A stretch of DNA of 19,153 nucleotides from an uncultured Bacilli bacterium. GTDB lineage: Bacteria; Bacillota_I; Bacilli_A; RF39; UBA660. Position numbers and translations under genes: made by a program. Shown in pieces: positions 12,567-19,153 of this stretch. Position 1 is the stretch's first letter; each line of letters opens with the position of its first letter. The stretch is taken from the NCBI GenBank assembly GCA_934101275.1, contig CAKOQM010000027.1, forward strand, positions 1 to 19,153. Direction: 5' to 3'. Under the pieces are notes generated by a model. That model was not told the origin of the DNA. It ran no database searches and saw nothing but the letters and a program-made list of their open reading frames with translations.

Positions 12567-14765
12567 ATGCAAAGGATAGAAGGAAAAATAAGAACGGTTA
12601 TCTTTAATAGTGAAACCGGTTTTTTAGTCGCTGTTTTTAAAGTCAAGAAAGTTTATGAGGATAGTTTAAAAGAACTTGTGGGAAAAGCAGTTACTATTAC
12701 GGGTTTAATGGCCGAGCAAAACGAAGAAGACACCTATATTCTAGAAGGAAGTTATATACGCCATGAACGTTATGGTATGCAGTTTTCTTTTCAAAATTAT
12801 GAGAAGAAATTACCAGAAGGTAAAGATGCCGTGATTGATTTTTTGGCCAGTCCTCTAATTAAAGGCTGTGGTATTAAAACGGCTGAGGAAATTGTTAACA
12901 CTTTGGGAGAAGAGGCTTTAAAACTCATTAAAGAAAACAAAGAAAACTTAATGCTTGTTCCCGGTATGACGATAAAAAAATGCGAAAGTATTTACTTAAG
13001 TGTTCTTTCTTATTCCGAAGTAGATGATACCATAATCAAATTAAAAAACTTGGGTTTTTCTATGAATGAAGCCACCAAACTTATTAAGCATTATCAAGAT
13101 AAAACCCTTGTCTTTGTGGAAGAAAATTTATATCTTTTTAAAGAATTTATTCCTTTTAATAAATTAGATGCCATTTTTCTTAAAAATCATGATGCTTACG
13201 ATACTTTAAGAATAAAGGAATGTTTAAAAGAAGGAATGGAAAGACAAAGTAGAAGCATCGGGGATGCTTACTACTATTTAGATGAAATTAAAGGGTGTTT
13301 AAAAAAAGAATTTCAAATTATTTTAGACGAAGAAGAACTTTTAAAATATTTAGAAGAACTTGAAAAATCCGGAGATGTCTTTTTTGAAAATGATGCGATT
13401 TATTTAAAAAAATACTATGACATCGAACTGGATATTGCGCATATTTTAAGAAGAATGAGTCGTTACCCTAAAAAAAATATTAAAGGCTTAAAAAACAAGT
13501 TAACGTATTTAGAGGACATGCTAGAAGTTAAGTATAATAAAGACCAAGAAACAGCCATTTTAACCGCGCTTGAAAATCCCATTTCCATTATTTCAGGGGG
13601 ACCTGGAACAGGAAAAACCACCATTGTAAATGCCATCACCAAGCTTTTTATAGAAGTATATAAACTATCACCTATCGAGGTTACCAGCCAAATAGCCCTT
13701 TTAGCTCCGACAGGAAGGGCGGCTAAAAAGCTTTCTTTAAGTACCCATTTACCAGCCTCGACCATCCATCGCTTTTTAAAATGGAACAAAGATACCAATA
13801 ATTTTCAAATCAATGAATACAATAAAAACTATCAAAAACTTATCATCGTCGATGAAACAAGTATGATTGATGAATATTTATTTGTTTCTTTATTAAGAGG
13901 TATTCCCGAATCTAGTCAAATTGTTTTTGTGGGCGATACATTTCAACTTCCAAGTGTTGGTGCGGGTCTTATTTTAAATGACCTCGTTTCTTCTCATTTA
14001 TTTTCCTATACCTCTTTAGATATGATTTATCGGCAAAGTGAAAATTCTTACATTCCTATTTTAGCTAAAGAAATTAAAGAGAAAAACTTAAGTGAAACTT
14101 TCCTCGAAAAGAAAGATGATTATAACTTTCTTTCTTGTGATGCCAAGAACTTAAAAGAAATGATTCGGCAAATTATTTTAAAAAGTCAAGCTAAAGGTTT
14201 AAAAGCCGAAGATGTTCAAATTCTGGCCCCAATGTATAAGGGAGAAAACGGCATTGATAACTTAAACATTTTATTACAAGAACTTTTTAATCCCAAAAGT
14301 GAGACCAAAAAAGAACTTAAATATTTTGATATGACATACCGCGAACAAGATAAAGTCTTACAACTTATCAATAACCCCGATTGTAATGTTTATAATGGCG
14401 ATATTGGTTATATCAAAGAAATTAGACAAGTAGAAAGTCCTTTTAAACACACCGAAGTAGAAATTGATTTTGATGGGAATAAAGTTATCTATAAAACAGA
14501 AGACTTACAAAGTATTAAACATGCTTACGCTATGACGATTCATAAAAGCCAAGGAAGTGAGTTTCCCCATGTGATTTTGCCCGTTACCAAAAATTACTAT
14601 AAAATGCTTTATAATAAGCTTATTTATACTGGGGTATCAAGGGCCAAGAAAAGCCTTGTTATCATCGGTGAAAAAGAAGCTTTTATGATGAGTGTTTATA
14701 ACGATGAAGCCTCAAATAGAAAAACCGGCTTAAAAGAAAAACTAATGTATATTTTTAAATCTTAA
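12567..14765 (+). CDS. recD2: RecD2-type ATP-dependent DNA helicase
   Basis: 732 aa, usual for RecD2. An N-terminal OB-like region (~1-85) is followed by HhH-type repeats (~95-200; PLIKGCGIKTAEEIV, VPGMTIKKCE), then the superfamily 1B helicase core. Motif I is GGPGTGKTT (Lys350), Ia LAPTGRAAKKL, II VDETSMID (Asp429, Glu430), III VGDTFQLPSVG, IV around Y-R-Q, and V/VI TIHKSQGSEF (His659) and TGVSRAKK. It unwinds DNA 5' to 3' and is not tied to RecBC; its role is in repair and replication fork maintenance. The start follows a weak ribosome site (GAAGTGG) in an AT-rich leader with a possible attenuator. CGT/CGC arginines and ACC/GCC codons recur, like other core genes. Confidence 0.96.
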   Translation: MQRIEGKIRTVIFNSETGFLVAVFKVKKVYEDSLKELVGKAVTITGLMAEQNEEDTYILEGSYIRHERYGMQFSFQNYEKKLPEGKDAVIDFLASPLIKGCGIKTAEEIVNTLGEEALKLIKENKENLMLVPGMTIKKCESIYLSVLSYSEVDDTIIKLKNLGFSMNEATKLIKHYQDKTLVFVEENLYLFKEFIPFNKLDAIFLKNHDAYDTLRIKECLKEGMERQSRSIGDAYYYLDEIKGCLKKEFQIILDEEELLKYLEELEKSGDVFFENDAIYLKKYYDIELDIAHILRRMSRYPKKNIKGLKNKLTYLEDMLEVKYNKDQETAILTALENPISIISGGPGTGKTTIVNAITKLFIEVYKLSPIEVTSQIALLAPTGRAAKKLSLSTHLPASTIHRFLKWNKDTNNFQINEYNKNYQKLIIVDETSMIDEYLFVSLLRGIPESSQIVFVGDTFQLPSVGAGLILNDLVSSHLFSYTSLDMIYRQSENSYIPILAKEIKEKNLSETFLEKKDDYNFLSCDAKNLKEMIRQIILKSQAKGLKAEDVQILAPMYKGENGIDNLNILLQELFNPKSETKKELKYFDMTYREQDKVLQLINNPDCNVYNGDIGYIKEIRQVESPFKHTEVEIDFDGNKVIYKTEDLQSIKHAYAMTIHKSQGSEFPHVILPVTKNYYKMLYNKLIYTGVSRAKKSLVIIGEKEAFMMSVYNDEASNRKTGLKEKLMYIFKS

Positions 14766-14792
14766 AACCATACTAATTTTGAGGTGAAGAAA

Positions 14793-14960
14793 ATGAAAAA
14801 TATGTTAACAGGTGTCGTAATTGGTATGACCGCCGGTATGGGTGTCACAGCTTATTGTCTTTCTAATCCATCAACTGAAAAAAAGGCCAATAAAATGCTT
14901 AATAAAGCCATGGATAATGCCAATATGATGATGGATGATGTCAAAAGAAAAATGCGTTAA
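14793..14960 (+). CDS. YtxH-like small membrane protein
   Basis: 55 aa. AGGTGA (14782-14787) is 5 bases before ATG. The N-terminal ~25 residues form a Gly/Met-rich hydrophobic segment (MKNMLTGVVIGMTAGMGVTA), followed by an amphipathic methionine- and asparagine-rich helix with a basic end (VKRKMR). This is the layout of the small YtxH/DUF-type membrane peptides of Firmicutes, whose role is not known. It starts 27 bases after recD2, and a terminator overlaps its stop codon, so it is probably cotranscribed with recD2. Confidence 0.65.
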   Translation: MKNMLTGVVIGMTAGMGVTAYCLSNPSTEKKANKMLNKAMDNANMMMDDVKRKMR

Positions 14961-14982
14961 AGGACAAATAAGTCCTTTTTTT
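14959..14982 (+). terminator. Terminator after the YtxH-like gene
   Basis: AAAGGAC (14959-14965) / GTCCTTT (14972-14978) with loop AAATAA and a T-run to 14982. The stem starts inside the stop codon. Confidence 0.85.
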
Positions 14983-15009
14983 CATACCTTAAAAAGAATC
15001 TTGTCAGTC

Positions 15010-15150
15010 AAAAATAAAACCGTTATCAGCTTTATTTTGTATTTCGAGATACATTTAATTGTCTTATAAAGACGTTAGTTTTCCTATTTTTATGCTTGGC
15101 AAAAAAGAAATTGCCATTTTTGCTACACCTATCATAAAAATAGACAACTA
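15010..15150. other. Cluster of inverted repeats in the gap before the surface protein gene
   Basis: The 261-base gap 14961-15221 has no gene. It holds AAAATAAA/TTTATTTT (15011-15018/15031-15038), GTCTT/AAGAC (15061-15065/15069-15073), and a nested structure: perfect 11-bp CTATTTTTATG/CATAAAAATAG (15084-15094/15133-15143), extended by TAGTT/AACTA (15076-15080/15146-15150), enclosing TGGCAA/TTGCCA (15097-15102/15111-15116) followed by five T. The inner hairpin could act as a terminator; the outer 75-base structure may be a regulatory RNA or a decayed mobile element. Confidence 0.5.
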
Positions 15151-15163
15151 GTTTAATTCCTTC

Positions 15164-15192
15164 TTGATTTACATCTTTAAAACAGATATAAT
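15164..15192 (+). promoter_or_regulatory. Promoter of the surface protein gene
   Basis: TTGATT (15164-15169), 17-base spacer, perfect TATAAT (15187-15192); start near 15200 and ATG at 15222, with AGAAAAGAGG as ribosome site. Confidence 0.75.
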
Positions 15193-15221
15193 TTTAGTAG
15201 AGTAGAAAAGAGGCTATAAAG

Positions 15222-16781
15222 ATGAAATTAAGATATAAAGTTGGCCTAGTTGCTGTGGGTATTTTAATTATAGTAAGTTTATATTTAGTACAAAGTTATG
15301 CCTTATGGGTAACAAGATTTGACGGAAATGATAATATTTTAAGTATTGGTTGTTTTGATGTATCTTTAGAAGAACTTTCTAAACCTATTTCTTTAAATAA
15401 CACATATCCAATGAGTGATCAAAAAGGTCTTACCCAGACACCTTACACGTTTACGATCAAAAATACGTGTAACACAGCGGCTGAGTATACGATTACGTTA
15501 AATACTTTAAAAACAGCAACCATGGATAAAAGTAAAATAAAATTTGCTTTTACAACAGGAAGTGACGTTCCAACCAGTGGTGTAAATTTAGGAACTTATG
15601 CCTCTATTTCGTCAAATATAAATACAGATTTAGCTTATTTACAAACAGAAAATATTTTAGGGACAAACTTAAATGAATCCATCATCTTACAAAAAGGAAC
15701 CTTAGAAAAAGAAAATGATACCGAAACATTTAATCTTTATCTATGGATAGATAGTACGGCAGGTAATGAAGTACAAGGCCAAAAATTCTTAGCTAGTGTC
15801 AATGTCCTTGCCAATGCTGTAACAGTAGAGCCAACGCCAGCTTCTGAAACGATAGCATCATTAGTAAGTGGAGCCGACACTAGTTCAACAGATGTCTATA
15901 CAGTACCAGATAAAGAAGGCGACAATTGTACCTACACCTTCGCGTATGATGGAACGAGTGATAATAATTTAAGATATGTTGGAAAAAACCCATGTAACTA
16001 TGTTACATTTAATGGTGAAACAGCTGGATGGAGAATTATCGGAGTCTTAAATACGCCAGAGGGACAAAGACTAAAACTAATACGTGCTAATTCAATAGGA
16101 AGTTATAGTTGGGATAATAAACCGAGTGGTACTGGAAGCTCCACAAGTCAATATGGAAGCAATGATTGGACAGACAGCACTTTAAAAGAAGTTTTAAATA
16201 ATGGGGCATATTATAAAAGAACATCCGGAACATGTTCATATGGTTCAAATGGAGCTACAACATCCTGTGATTTTACAAGTAATGGCTTAACCGAAGAAGC
16301 AAGAAATCAAATAGATACCATAACATGGAAATTAGGTGGTACAGCAAGTTATAATAGTTCTTCAAATGGCTTAGTAAGTCATTGGTATACATATGAAAGA
16401 GGAACAACGGTATACAGTGGAAGACCAACAGAATGGCAAGGCAAAGTAGGTTTAATGTATCCAAGTGATTATGGATATGCCACAAGTGGAGGAAATACAA
16501 GTAATAGAACAAGTTGTTTAAACAAGGAATTCTATAATTGGTATAGTAGCTCATATAGTGACTGTAAAAATAATGATTGGTTATACACAGGTATAATACA
16601 ATGGACACTAGCCCCGAAATCGTCTGATTCTCGCTACGTGTTCAGCGTCAGCTTTATTGGCAGTGTCAGCGAAGGCGATGCGTACTCCCAGTTTGTCGTG
16701 CGCCCTTCGGTTTATCTGATATCGGAAATGTCAATTTTAAGCGGAGAGGGTACTCCTGAAGATCCATATCAAATTGGATAG
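15222..16781 (+). CDS. Membrane-anchored surface protein with C-type-lectin-like, probably DGR-diversified C-terminus
   Basis: 519 aa. Residues ~7-27 form an N-terminal signal anchor (KVGLVAVGILIIVSLYLV). Residues ~28-195 are a β-rich domain (ILSIGCFDVSLEEL, TFTIKNTCNTAAEYTITL, LYLWIDST) resembling TasA/CalY-type extracellular β-sandwiches. A Thr/Pro-rich linker (~200-215) leads to ~225-519, a Gly/Ser/Tyr/Trp-rich region typical of C-type-lectin-like folds (NYVTFNGETAGWRIIGVLN, cysteine pairs C337-C350 region). The last part from Trp461 reads WTLAPKSSDSRYVF...FVVRPSVYLIS...GEGTPEDPYQIG, matching the ending of a known group of variable proteins of gut Firmicutes ('VRP..YLKS...G.GT..dPY'). The cell exposes this domain to ligands. 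Base composition changes sharply at ~16610. ATG 15222 has promoter and ribosome site. Confidence 0.8.
   Translation: MKLRYKVGLVAVGILIIVSLYLVQSYALWVTRFDGNDNILSIGCFDVSLEELSKPISLNNTYPMSDQKGLTQTPYTFTIKNTCNTAAEYTITLNTLKTATMDKSKIKFAFTTGSDVPTSGVNLGTYASISSNINTDLAYLQTENILGTNLNESIILQKGTLEKENDTETFNLYLWIDSTAGNEVQGQKFLASVNVLANAVTVEPTPASETIASLVSGADTSSTDVYTVPDKEGDNCTYTFAYDGTSDNNLRYVGKNPCNYVTFNGETAGWRIIGVLNTPEGQRLKLIRANSIGSYSWDNKPSGTGSSTSQYGSNDWTDSTLKEVLNNGAYYKRTSGTCSYGSNGATTSCDFTSNGLTEEARNQIDTITWKLGGTASYNSSSNGLVSHWYTYERGTTVYSGRPTEWQGKVGLMYPSDYGYATSGGNTSNRTSCLNKEFYNWYSSSYSDCKNNDWLYTGIIQWTLAPKSSDSRYVFSVSFIGSVSEGDAYSQFVVRPSVYLISEMSILSGEGTPEDPYQIG
16602..16740 (+). other. Probable DGR variable repeat (VR)
   Basis: From Trp461 onward, G+C rises to about 55 % by count over 16611-16718, while the adjacent coding sequence is much lower. 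Codons of surface positions are NNC/NNT (AGC, GAT, CGC, TTT, ATT, TCC), which is what A-specific mutagenesis of AAC/AAT template codons gives. The family ending normally reads YLKS; here it is YLIS (ATA at 16719-16721), explained by a single A-to-T change. The template repeat is not in the window, so the boundaries are approximate. Confidence 0.6.
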
Positions 16782-16794
16782 CGGGAGTAAGGGG

Positions 16795-16825
16795 GCTCGC
16801 CGATTCGGTTTACGACCAGCCGAGC
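16795..16825 (+). other. G+C-rich hairpin downstream of the variable gene
   Basis: Alternative stems: GCTCG (16795-16799)/CGAGC (16821-16825), or TCGGTT (16805-16810)/AGCCGA (16818-16823) with a 7-base loop. It lies 14-24 bases after the stop in a short G+C-rich tract (16782-16835). DGRs are known to need a hairpin/cruciform just after the VR for efficient homing. Confidence 0.5.
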
Positions 16826-16860
16826 TTGCCGTCAGTAAGTTATTCACATGGTGTATAAAA

Positions 16861-16927
16861 ATGAGTCGTATTAATAGATATAAGTTTATTAAAAGGATGT
16901 ATCCAAAGTATTTGGCTGTATTTGAAA
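16861..16927 (+). pseudogene. Truncated 5' end of a small gene, probably a MutS-like (MSL) DGR accessory
   Basis: From ATG 16861 the frame reads MSRINRYKFIKRMYPKYLAV followed by F-E: ~22 residues resembling the first motif of MutS domain I (K-x-x-Y-P-x-x-L-x-x-F), which is the pattern of small MSL proteins encoded next to DGR target genes. The resemblance then stops at about 16927, where CGACCTTG, a sequence found inverted at the right end of the window, begins. The frame stays open into the IS and joins the 256-aa gene, so a fused 318-codon frame exists, but this is a consequence of the insertion. A ribosome site is not obvious. The identity rests on a short fragment. Confidence 0.4.
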
Positions 16928-16978
16928 CGACCTTGAGGGTACAGATACGTGTTCTATGCGTTTCGACGGCGTATTATA

Positions 16979-16991
16979 TGGTGTGTAAATT
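16979..16991 (+). repeat. Left inverted repeat of the IS
   Basis: 13-base TGGTGTGTAAATT, exact inverted match to 19126-19138; similarity continues weakly inward (TT and A matches). Confidence 0.7.
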
Positions 16992-17043
16992 CTTAAATGA
17001 ATTGCATACCATATTTTTTTATGGAAAAAAAGGAGGAATGAAT

Positions 17044-17814
17044 ATGCAAAACTTAAAATTAATTGATTACACAAAGAAAAGACTTGATGATATGTACGTA
17101 ATGATGTATACCATCAAAAATGATTTAAATATTAAAAAGGAAGATATTATTGAAACCATTGATATTTATACTCTTGTTGGTATTAATAAAAAAGGAATCC
17201 GTCAATTAGTAGGTATTTATCAAGATAGGCCATTAAACAATCGGTATTGGTTAGATATTTTTGAATCACTTAAAACAAGAGGATTAAATACCATATTGTT
17301 TTTAGCAATAGACGATAACAAAAATTTTAAAAGGACTGTTAAAATAGCATTTCCAATGGTAAATTTTGTTGATTCGTTAATTTATATTGCCTCGAAATTT
17401 GATAAATACACTTCAGAAAAAAGTTCTCGAAAAGTTATAAGTAAAATACACAAGTTATATTCACAACCAACAGTAAATGAATTTAAAAACGAATTCAATT
17501 CATTCAAAGAGACTTACAATAATATTATCCACCAAAAACTTATAAAAAAATATTTAGATAATGTGGAAGGATATTATAAATACAGTTCAAATGTAAGAAA
17601 TTTGCTTTTTAAACCCTCGGCAAATACAAGAATATATGATAGAATTCGATTATCGTTTAACAGCAGTGAGAACTACATAAATGATTTAAATGAGGTATAT
17701 GAAAAATTAGAAAGTGAAGATAGATTCTTTGGCTTTATATCATTTAATAAGAAACAATGGACACTAATATTGAATGATTTAATGCTGTTATATCCAAATT
17801 TAGAATTTATCTAA
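17044..17814 (+). CDS. Core-only, probably inactive relative of IS256 transposase
   Basis: 256 aa from ATG 17044; AGGAGG (17031-17036) is 7 bases upstream, so the in-frame ATG 17038 is too close and the frame extending to 16774 is outside the IS. It aligns by eye with the downstream transposase from its catalytic region onward: IDIYTLVGINKKGIRQLVGIY against FYVIIGVNAHGMKEVLGIW, WLDIFESLKTRGLNTILF against WTTVFEDLKRRGVEDILY. Asp16 and Asp90 occupy the positions of the first two catalytic acids, but the C-x-x-H pair becomes FVDSLIY and the final Glu motif (NVIES) becomes NTRIY. The ~155-residue N-terminal DNA-binding part is absent. The intact frame suggests a selected role, such as regulator or complex partner. 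It ends 14 bases before the transposase. Confidence 0.7.
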   Translation: MQNLKLIDYTKKRLDDMYVMMYTIKNDLNIKKEDIIETIDIYTLVGINKKGIRQLVGIYQDRPLNNRYWLDIFESLKTRGLNTILFLAIDDNKNFKRTVKIAFPMVNFVDSLIYIASKFDKYTSEKSSRKVISKIHKLYSQPTVNEFKNEFNSFKETYNNIIHQKLIKKYLDNVEGYYKYSSNVRNLLFKPSANTRIYDRIRLSFNSSENYINDLNEVYEKLESEDRFFGFISFNKKQWTLILNDLMLLYPNLEFI

Positions 17815-17828
17815 TATGAGGTTATACT

Positions 17829-19061
17829 ATGGAAGATAATGTAAATGATATGATAATAAATGAGGCTGTAAAAAGGTTTAAAGAAGGCAAAATAAAAAAC
17901 AATGCGGATGTTGAAAATTTTATTGATAATTTAGTTCAACCACTTTATCAAAAAATGCTCGATGCCGAATTGTCTAATATGTTGGACTATGAAAAATATG
18001 AACACAAAAAGGATGTTGAAAATTCTAGAAATGGTTATTGTAAAACTAAAAAAGTTCAAACGAAATATGGAACTATTGAAATAAAGACTCCTAGAGATAG
18101 AAAAGGTGAATTTGAACCCGTCATCATACCAAAAGGAGAAAATCGACTTGGTAAGTTCGAAGATATTGTTTTATCTTTATGTGCCAAGGGAATGAGCTAT
18201 CGAGATATTTCAAGTCTTTTAAAGGAAATTTATGGTGTTGATATTTCTAAAGACCAAGTTCAAACATTTGTAAATACCATTACAGAAGTAGTTGATAACT
18301 GGCGAAATGGACCATTAAAACCATTCTATGCTTTTATATATGCTGATTGTTTATATATCCCTGTTACAGAAGACTTAAAGAGTGAAAAGAAAGCATTTTA
18401 TGTCATTATTGGAGTTAATGCTCATGGAATGAAAGAAGTACTTGGAATCTGGTGTGATAAGACAGAATCCGCTTCTTTTTGGACAACTGTTTTTGAAGAT
18501 TTAAAAAGACGCGGCGTCGAAGATATTCTTTATTCCACAAGTGATGGCGTTGCTGGTTTTAAAGGCTCTTTAGAAACCGTATACCCTAAAACTCAAGCAC
18601 AAAGATGCGTTGTTCATTTAACAAGAAATTTATATAAAATTTGTCCTAAAAAACAGGCAAGTGAAGTTATTCAAAATTTCAAAAAAATATACACAGCTTC
18701 TAATTTGAAAGTTGCCCAGTTAGAATTAGAAAACTTTAAAGATAAGTTTTCATCTTTAACAAAAGTTACTCAAAAAGTTGAAGAAGATATGAAATATTTA
18801 GAGCCATTATTTGAAGTGCCTGATGAAATAAGAAAAGCGATATATACATCTAATGTCATAGAATCTGTTAATTCAGCACTTAGAAAAGTTACTAATGGTA
18901 AAGATTCATTTGCATCTGTAAATTCTGTTTACAAAATATTATTTTTAAGAGTAGAAGAATTAGAAGAAAAATGGAAAAAACCTATTCCCAACTGGAATAA
19001 AATTAAAATTCAACTTTCTGAGATTTATAAAGAACGCTTTACTAAGTATTTCGACATATAA
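17829..19061 (+). CDS. IS256 family (mutator-type) transposase
   Basis: 410 aa, full family length. The N-terminal ~150 residues include the helical DNA-binding region and the conserved GYCKTKKVQTKYGTIEIKTPR strand, followed by GMSYRDISSLLKEIYG, a helix-turn-helix-like element. The DDE triad is intact: Asp173 (YADCLYI), Asp239 (STSDGVAGFKG) and Glu345 (TSNVIESVNSALRK). C260-x-x-H263 (QRCVVHLTRN) is the family's C/H signature. The protein cuts and joins IS ends by a copy-out mechanism. GAGG (17818-17821) is the ribosome site. It is the second gene of the IS, 14 bases after the core-only relative, so the two are cotranscribed. Nothing suggests inactivation. Confidence 0.95.
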   Translation: MEDNVNDMIINEAVKRFKEGKIKNNADVENFIDNLVQPLYQKMLDAELSNMLDYEKYEHKKDVENSRNGYCKTKKVQTKYGTIEIKTPRDRKGEFEPVIIPKGENRLGKFEDIVLSLCAKGMSYRDISSLLKEIYGVDISKDQVQTFVNTITEVVDNWRNGPLKPFYAFIYADCLYIPVTEDLKSEKKAFYVIIGVNAHGMKEVLGIWCDKTESASFWTTVFEDLKRRGVEDILYSTSDGVAGFKGSLETVYPKTQAQRCVVHLTRNLYKICPKKQASEVIQNFKKIYTASNLKVAQLELENFKDKFSSLTKVTQKVEEDMKYLEPLFEVPDEIRKAIYTSNVIESVNSALRKVTNGKDSFASVNSVYKILFLRVEELEEKWKKPIPNWNKIKIQLSEIYKERFTKYFDI

Positions 19062-19125
19062 AAAACTTGTACTTTCCTTTCAAAAATACTAGTTCATGCT
19101 CTTTGACAATTTAAAAAGTTATAAA

Positions 19126-19138
19126 AATTTACACACCA
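19126..19138 (-). repeat. Right inverted repeat of the IS
   Basis: AATTTACACACCA, complement of the left repeat, 64 bases after the transposase stop. It is followed by CTCTTGAC and CAAGGTCG at the window edge. Confidence 0.7.
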
Positions 19139-19153
19139 CTCTTGACAAGGTCG

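Larger units (their letters stand above)
16928..19153 (+). mobile_element. IS256-family insertion sequence with two genes
   Basis: It carries an intact mutator-type transposase and an upstream core-only relative. Inverted ends are TGGTGTGTAAATT (16979-16991) and its complement (19126-19138), which bracket both genes. A further outer inverted match, CGACCTTG (16928-16935) and CAAGGTCG (19146-19153), lies at the very end of the window; if these are the true tips, the left terminus has ~36 extra bases between the two motifs. No target duplication can be seen, since the right flank is missing. The left boundary is therefore 16928 to 16979, and the right boundary may lie beyond 19153. Confidence 0.7.

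Noticed and set aside
16273..16608. Minus-strand frame inside the surface protein gene
   Set aside because: A low-complexity shadow (Leu/Tyr/His-rich) of the biased plus-strand codons, with no ribosome site.
16774..17043. N-terminal extension of the core-only transposase relative to a 346-aa protein
   Set aside because: The extension crosses the end of the variable gene, the hairpin and the MSL remnant, and the perfect ribosome site before ATG 17044 marks the real start.
17829..19061. Transposase as part of a CRISPR or defence locus
   Set aside because: No repeat-spacer array or effector is present; it is an ordinary IS gene with its ends nearby.

Overview
The window comes from an A+T-rich, low-GC Gram-positive bacterium (Bacillota), probably an uncultured gut Bacilli-type lineage. 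Spacing of Shine-Dalgarno sites, TTGACA/TATAAT promoters (often TGnTATAAT) and an elongator tRNA-Met very like that of Bacillus support this. TGA is used as stop (ends of the VanZ, 2446-3000 and sigma genes), so the mycoplasma code is excluded. No lineage can be fixed from sequence reading alone.

Layout. 1-717: 3' part of a PD-(D/E)XK nuclease/transposase (Rpn/COG5464-like) gene. 810-7524: a mostly co-directional chromosomal block: SPOR-like membrane protein, radC, VanZ, an unknown protein overlapping a putative amidoligase, then a class B penicillin-binding protein with one PASTA domain, mraY and a HAD-type phosphatase. 7640-8745: a small ECF-like sigma factor translationally coupled to a single-pass membrane protein (candidate anti-sigma). 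8746-9714: a VanY/LdcB-type carboxypeptidase on the other strand, whose stop codon abuts that of the previous gene inside a perfect 18-bp palindrome. 9816-10475: two hypothetical genes (one only 38 codons, with its own good promoter) and tRNA-Met(CAT). 10581-12372: a patch of accessory-looking genes rich in AGA codons: a small acidic protein, two tandem PUA/ASCH-like genes and a divergent GNAT acetyltransferase, with overlapping divergent promoters and a 9-bp inverted repeat. 12403-12537: a candidate structured leader or small RNA. 12567-14960: recD2 and a 55-residue YtxH-like membrane peptide.

15222-19153 is the most unusual part. A large membrane-anchored surface protein ends in a C-type-lectin-like domain whose last ~60 codons change abruptly from A+T-rich to about 55 % G+C and carry the pattern of a diversity-generating retroelement (DGR) variable repeat. 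Downstream come a G+C-rich hairpin and the first ~22 codons of what looks like a MutS-like (MSL) DGR accessory gene, cut off by an IS256-family insertion. The template repeat and reverse transcriptase are not in the window; if the system is local they should lie just beyond the right edge. The insertion sequence carries two genes: an intact DDE transposase (410 aa) and, just upstream, a 256-aa relative of its catalytic core that lacks the DNA-binding region and the final glutamate.

Functionally, the left half mixes cell-wall synthesis and remodelling (PBP, MraY, VanY, perhaps the amidoligase) with DNA repair (RadC, RecD2). The right end is a surface-diversification locus disrupted or separated by a mobile element.
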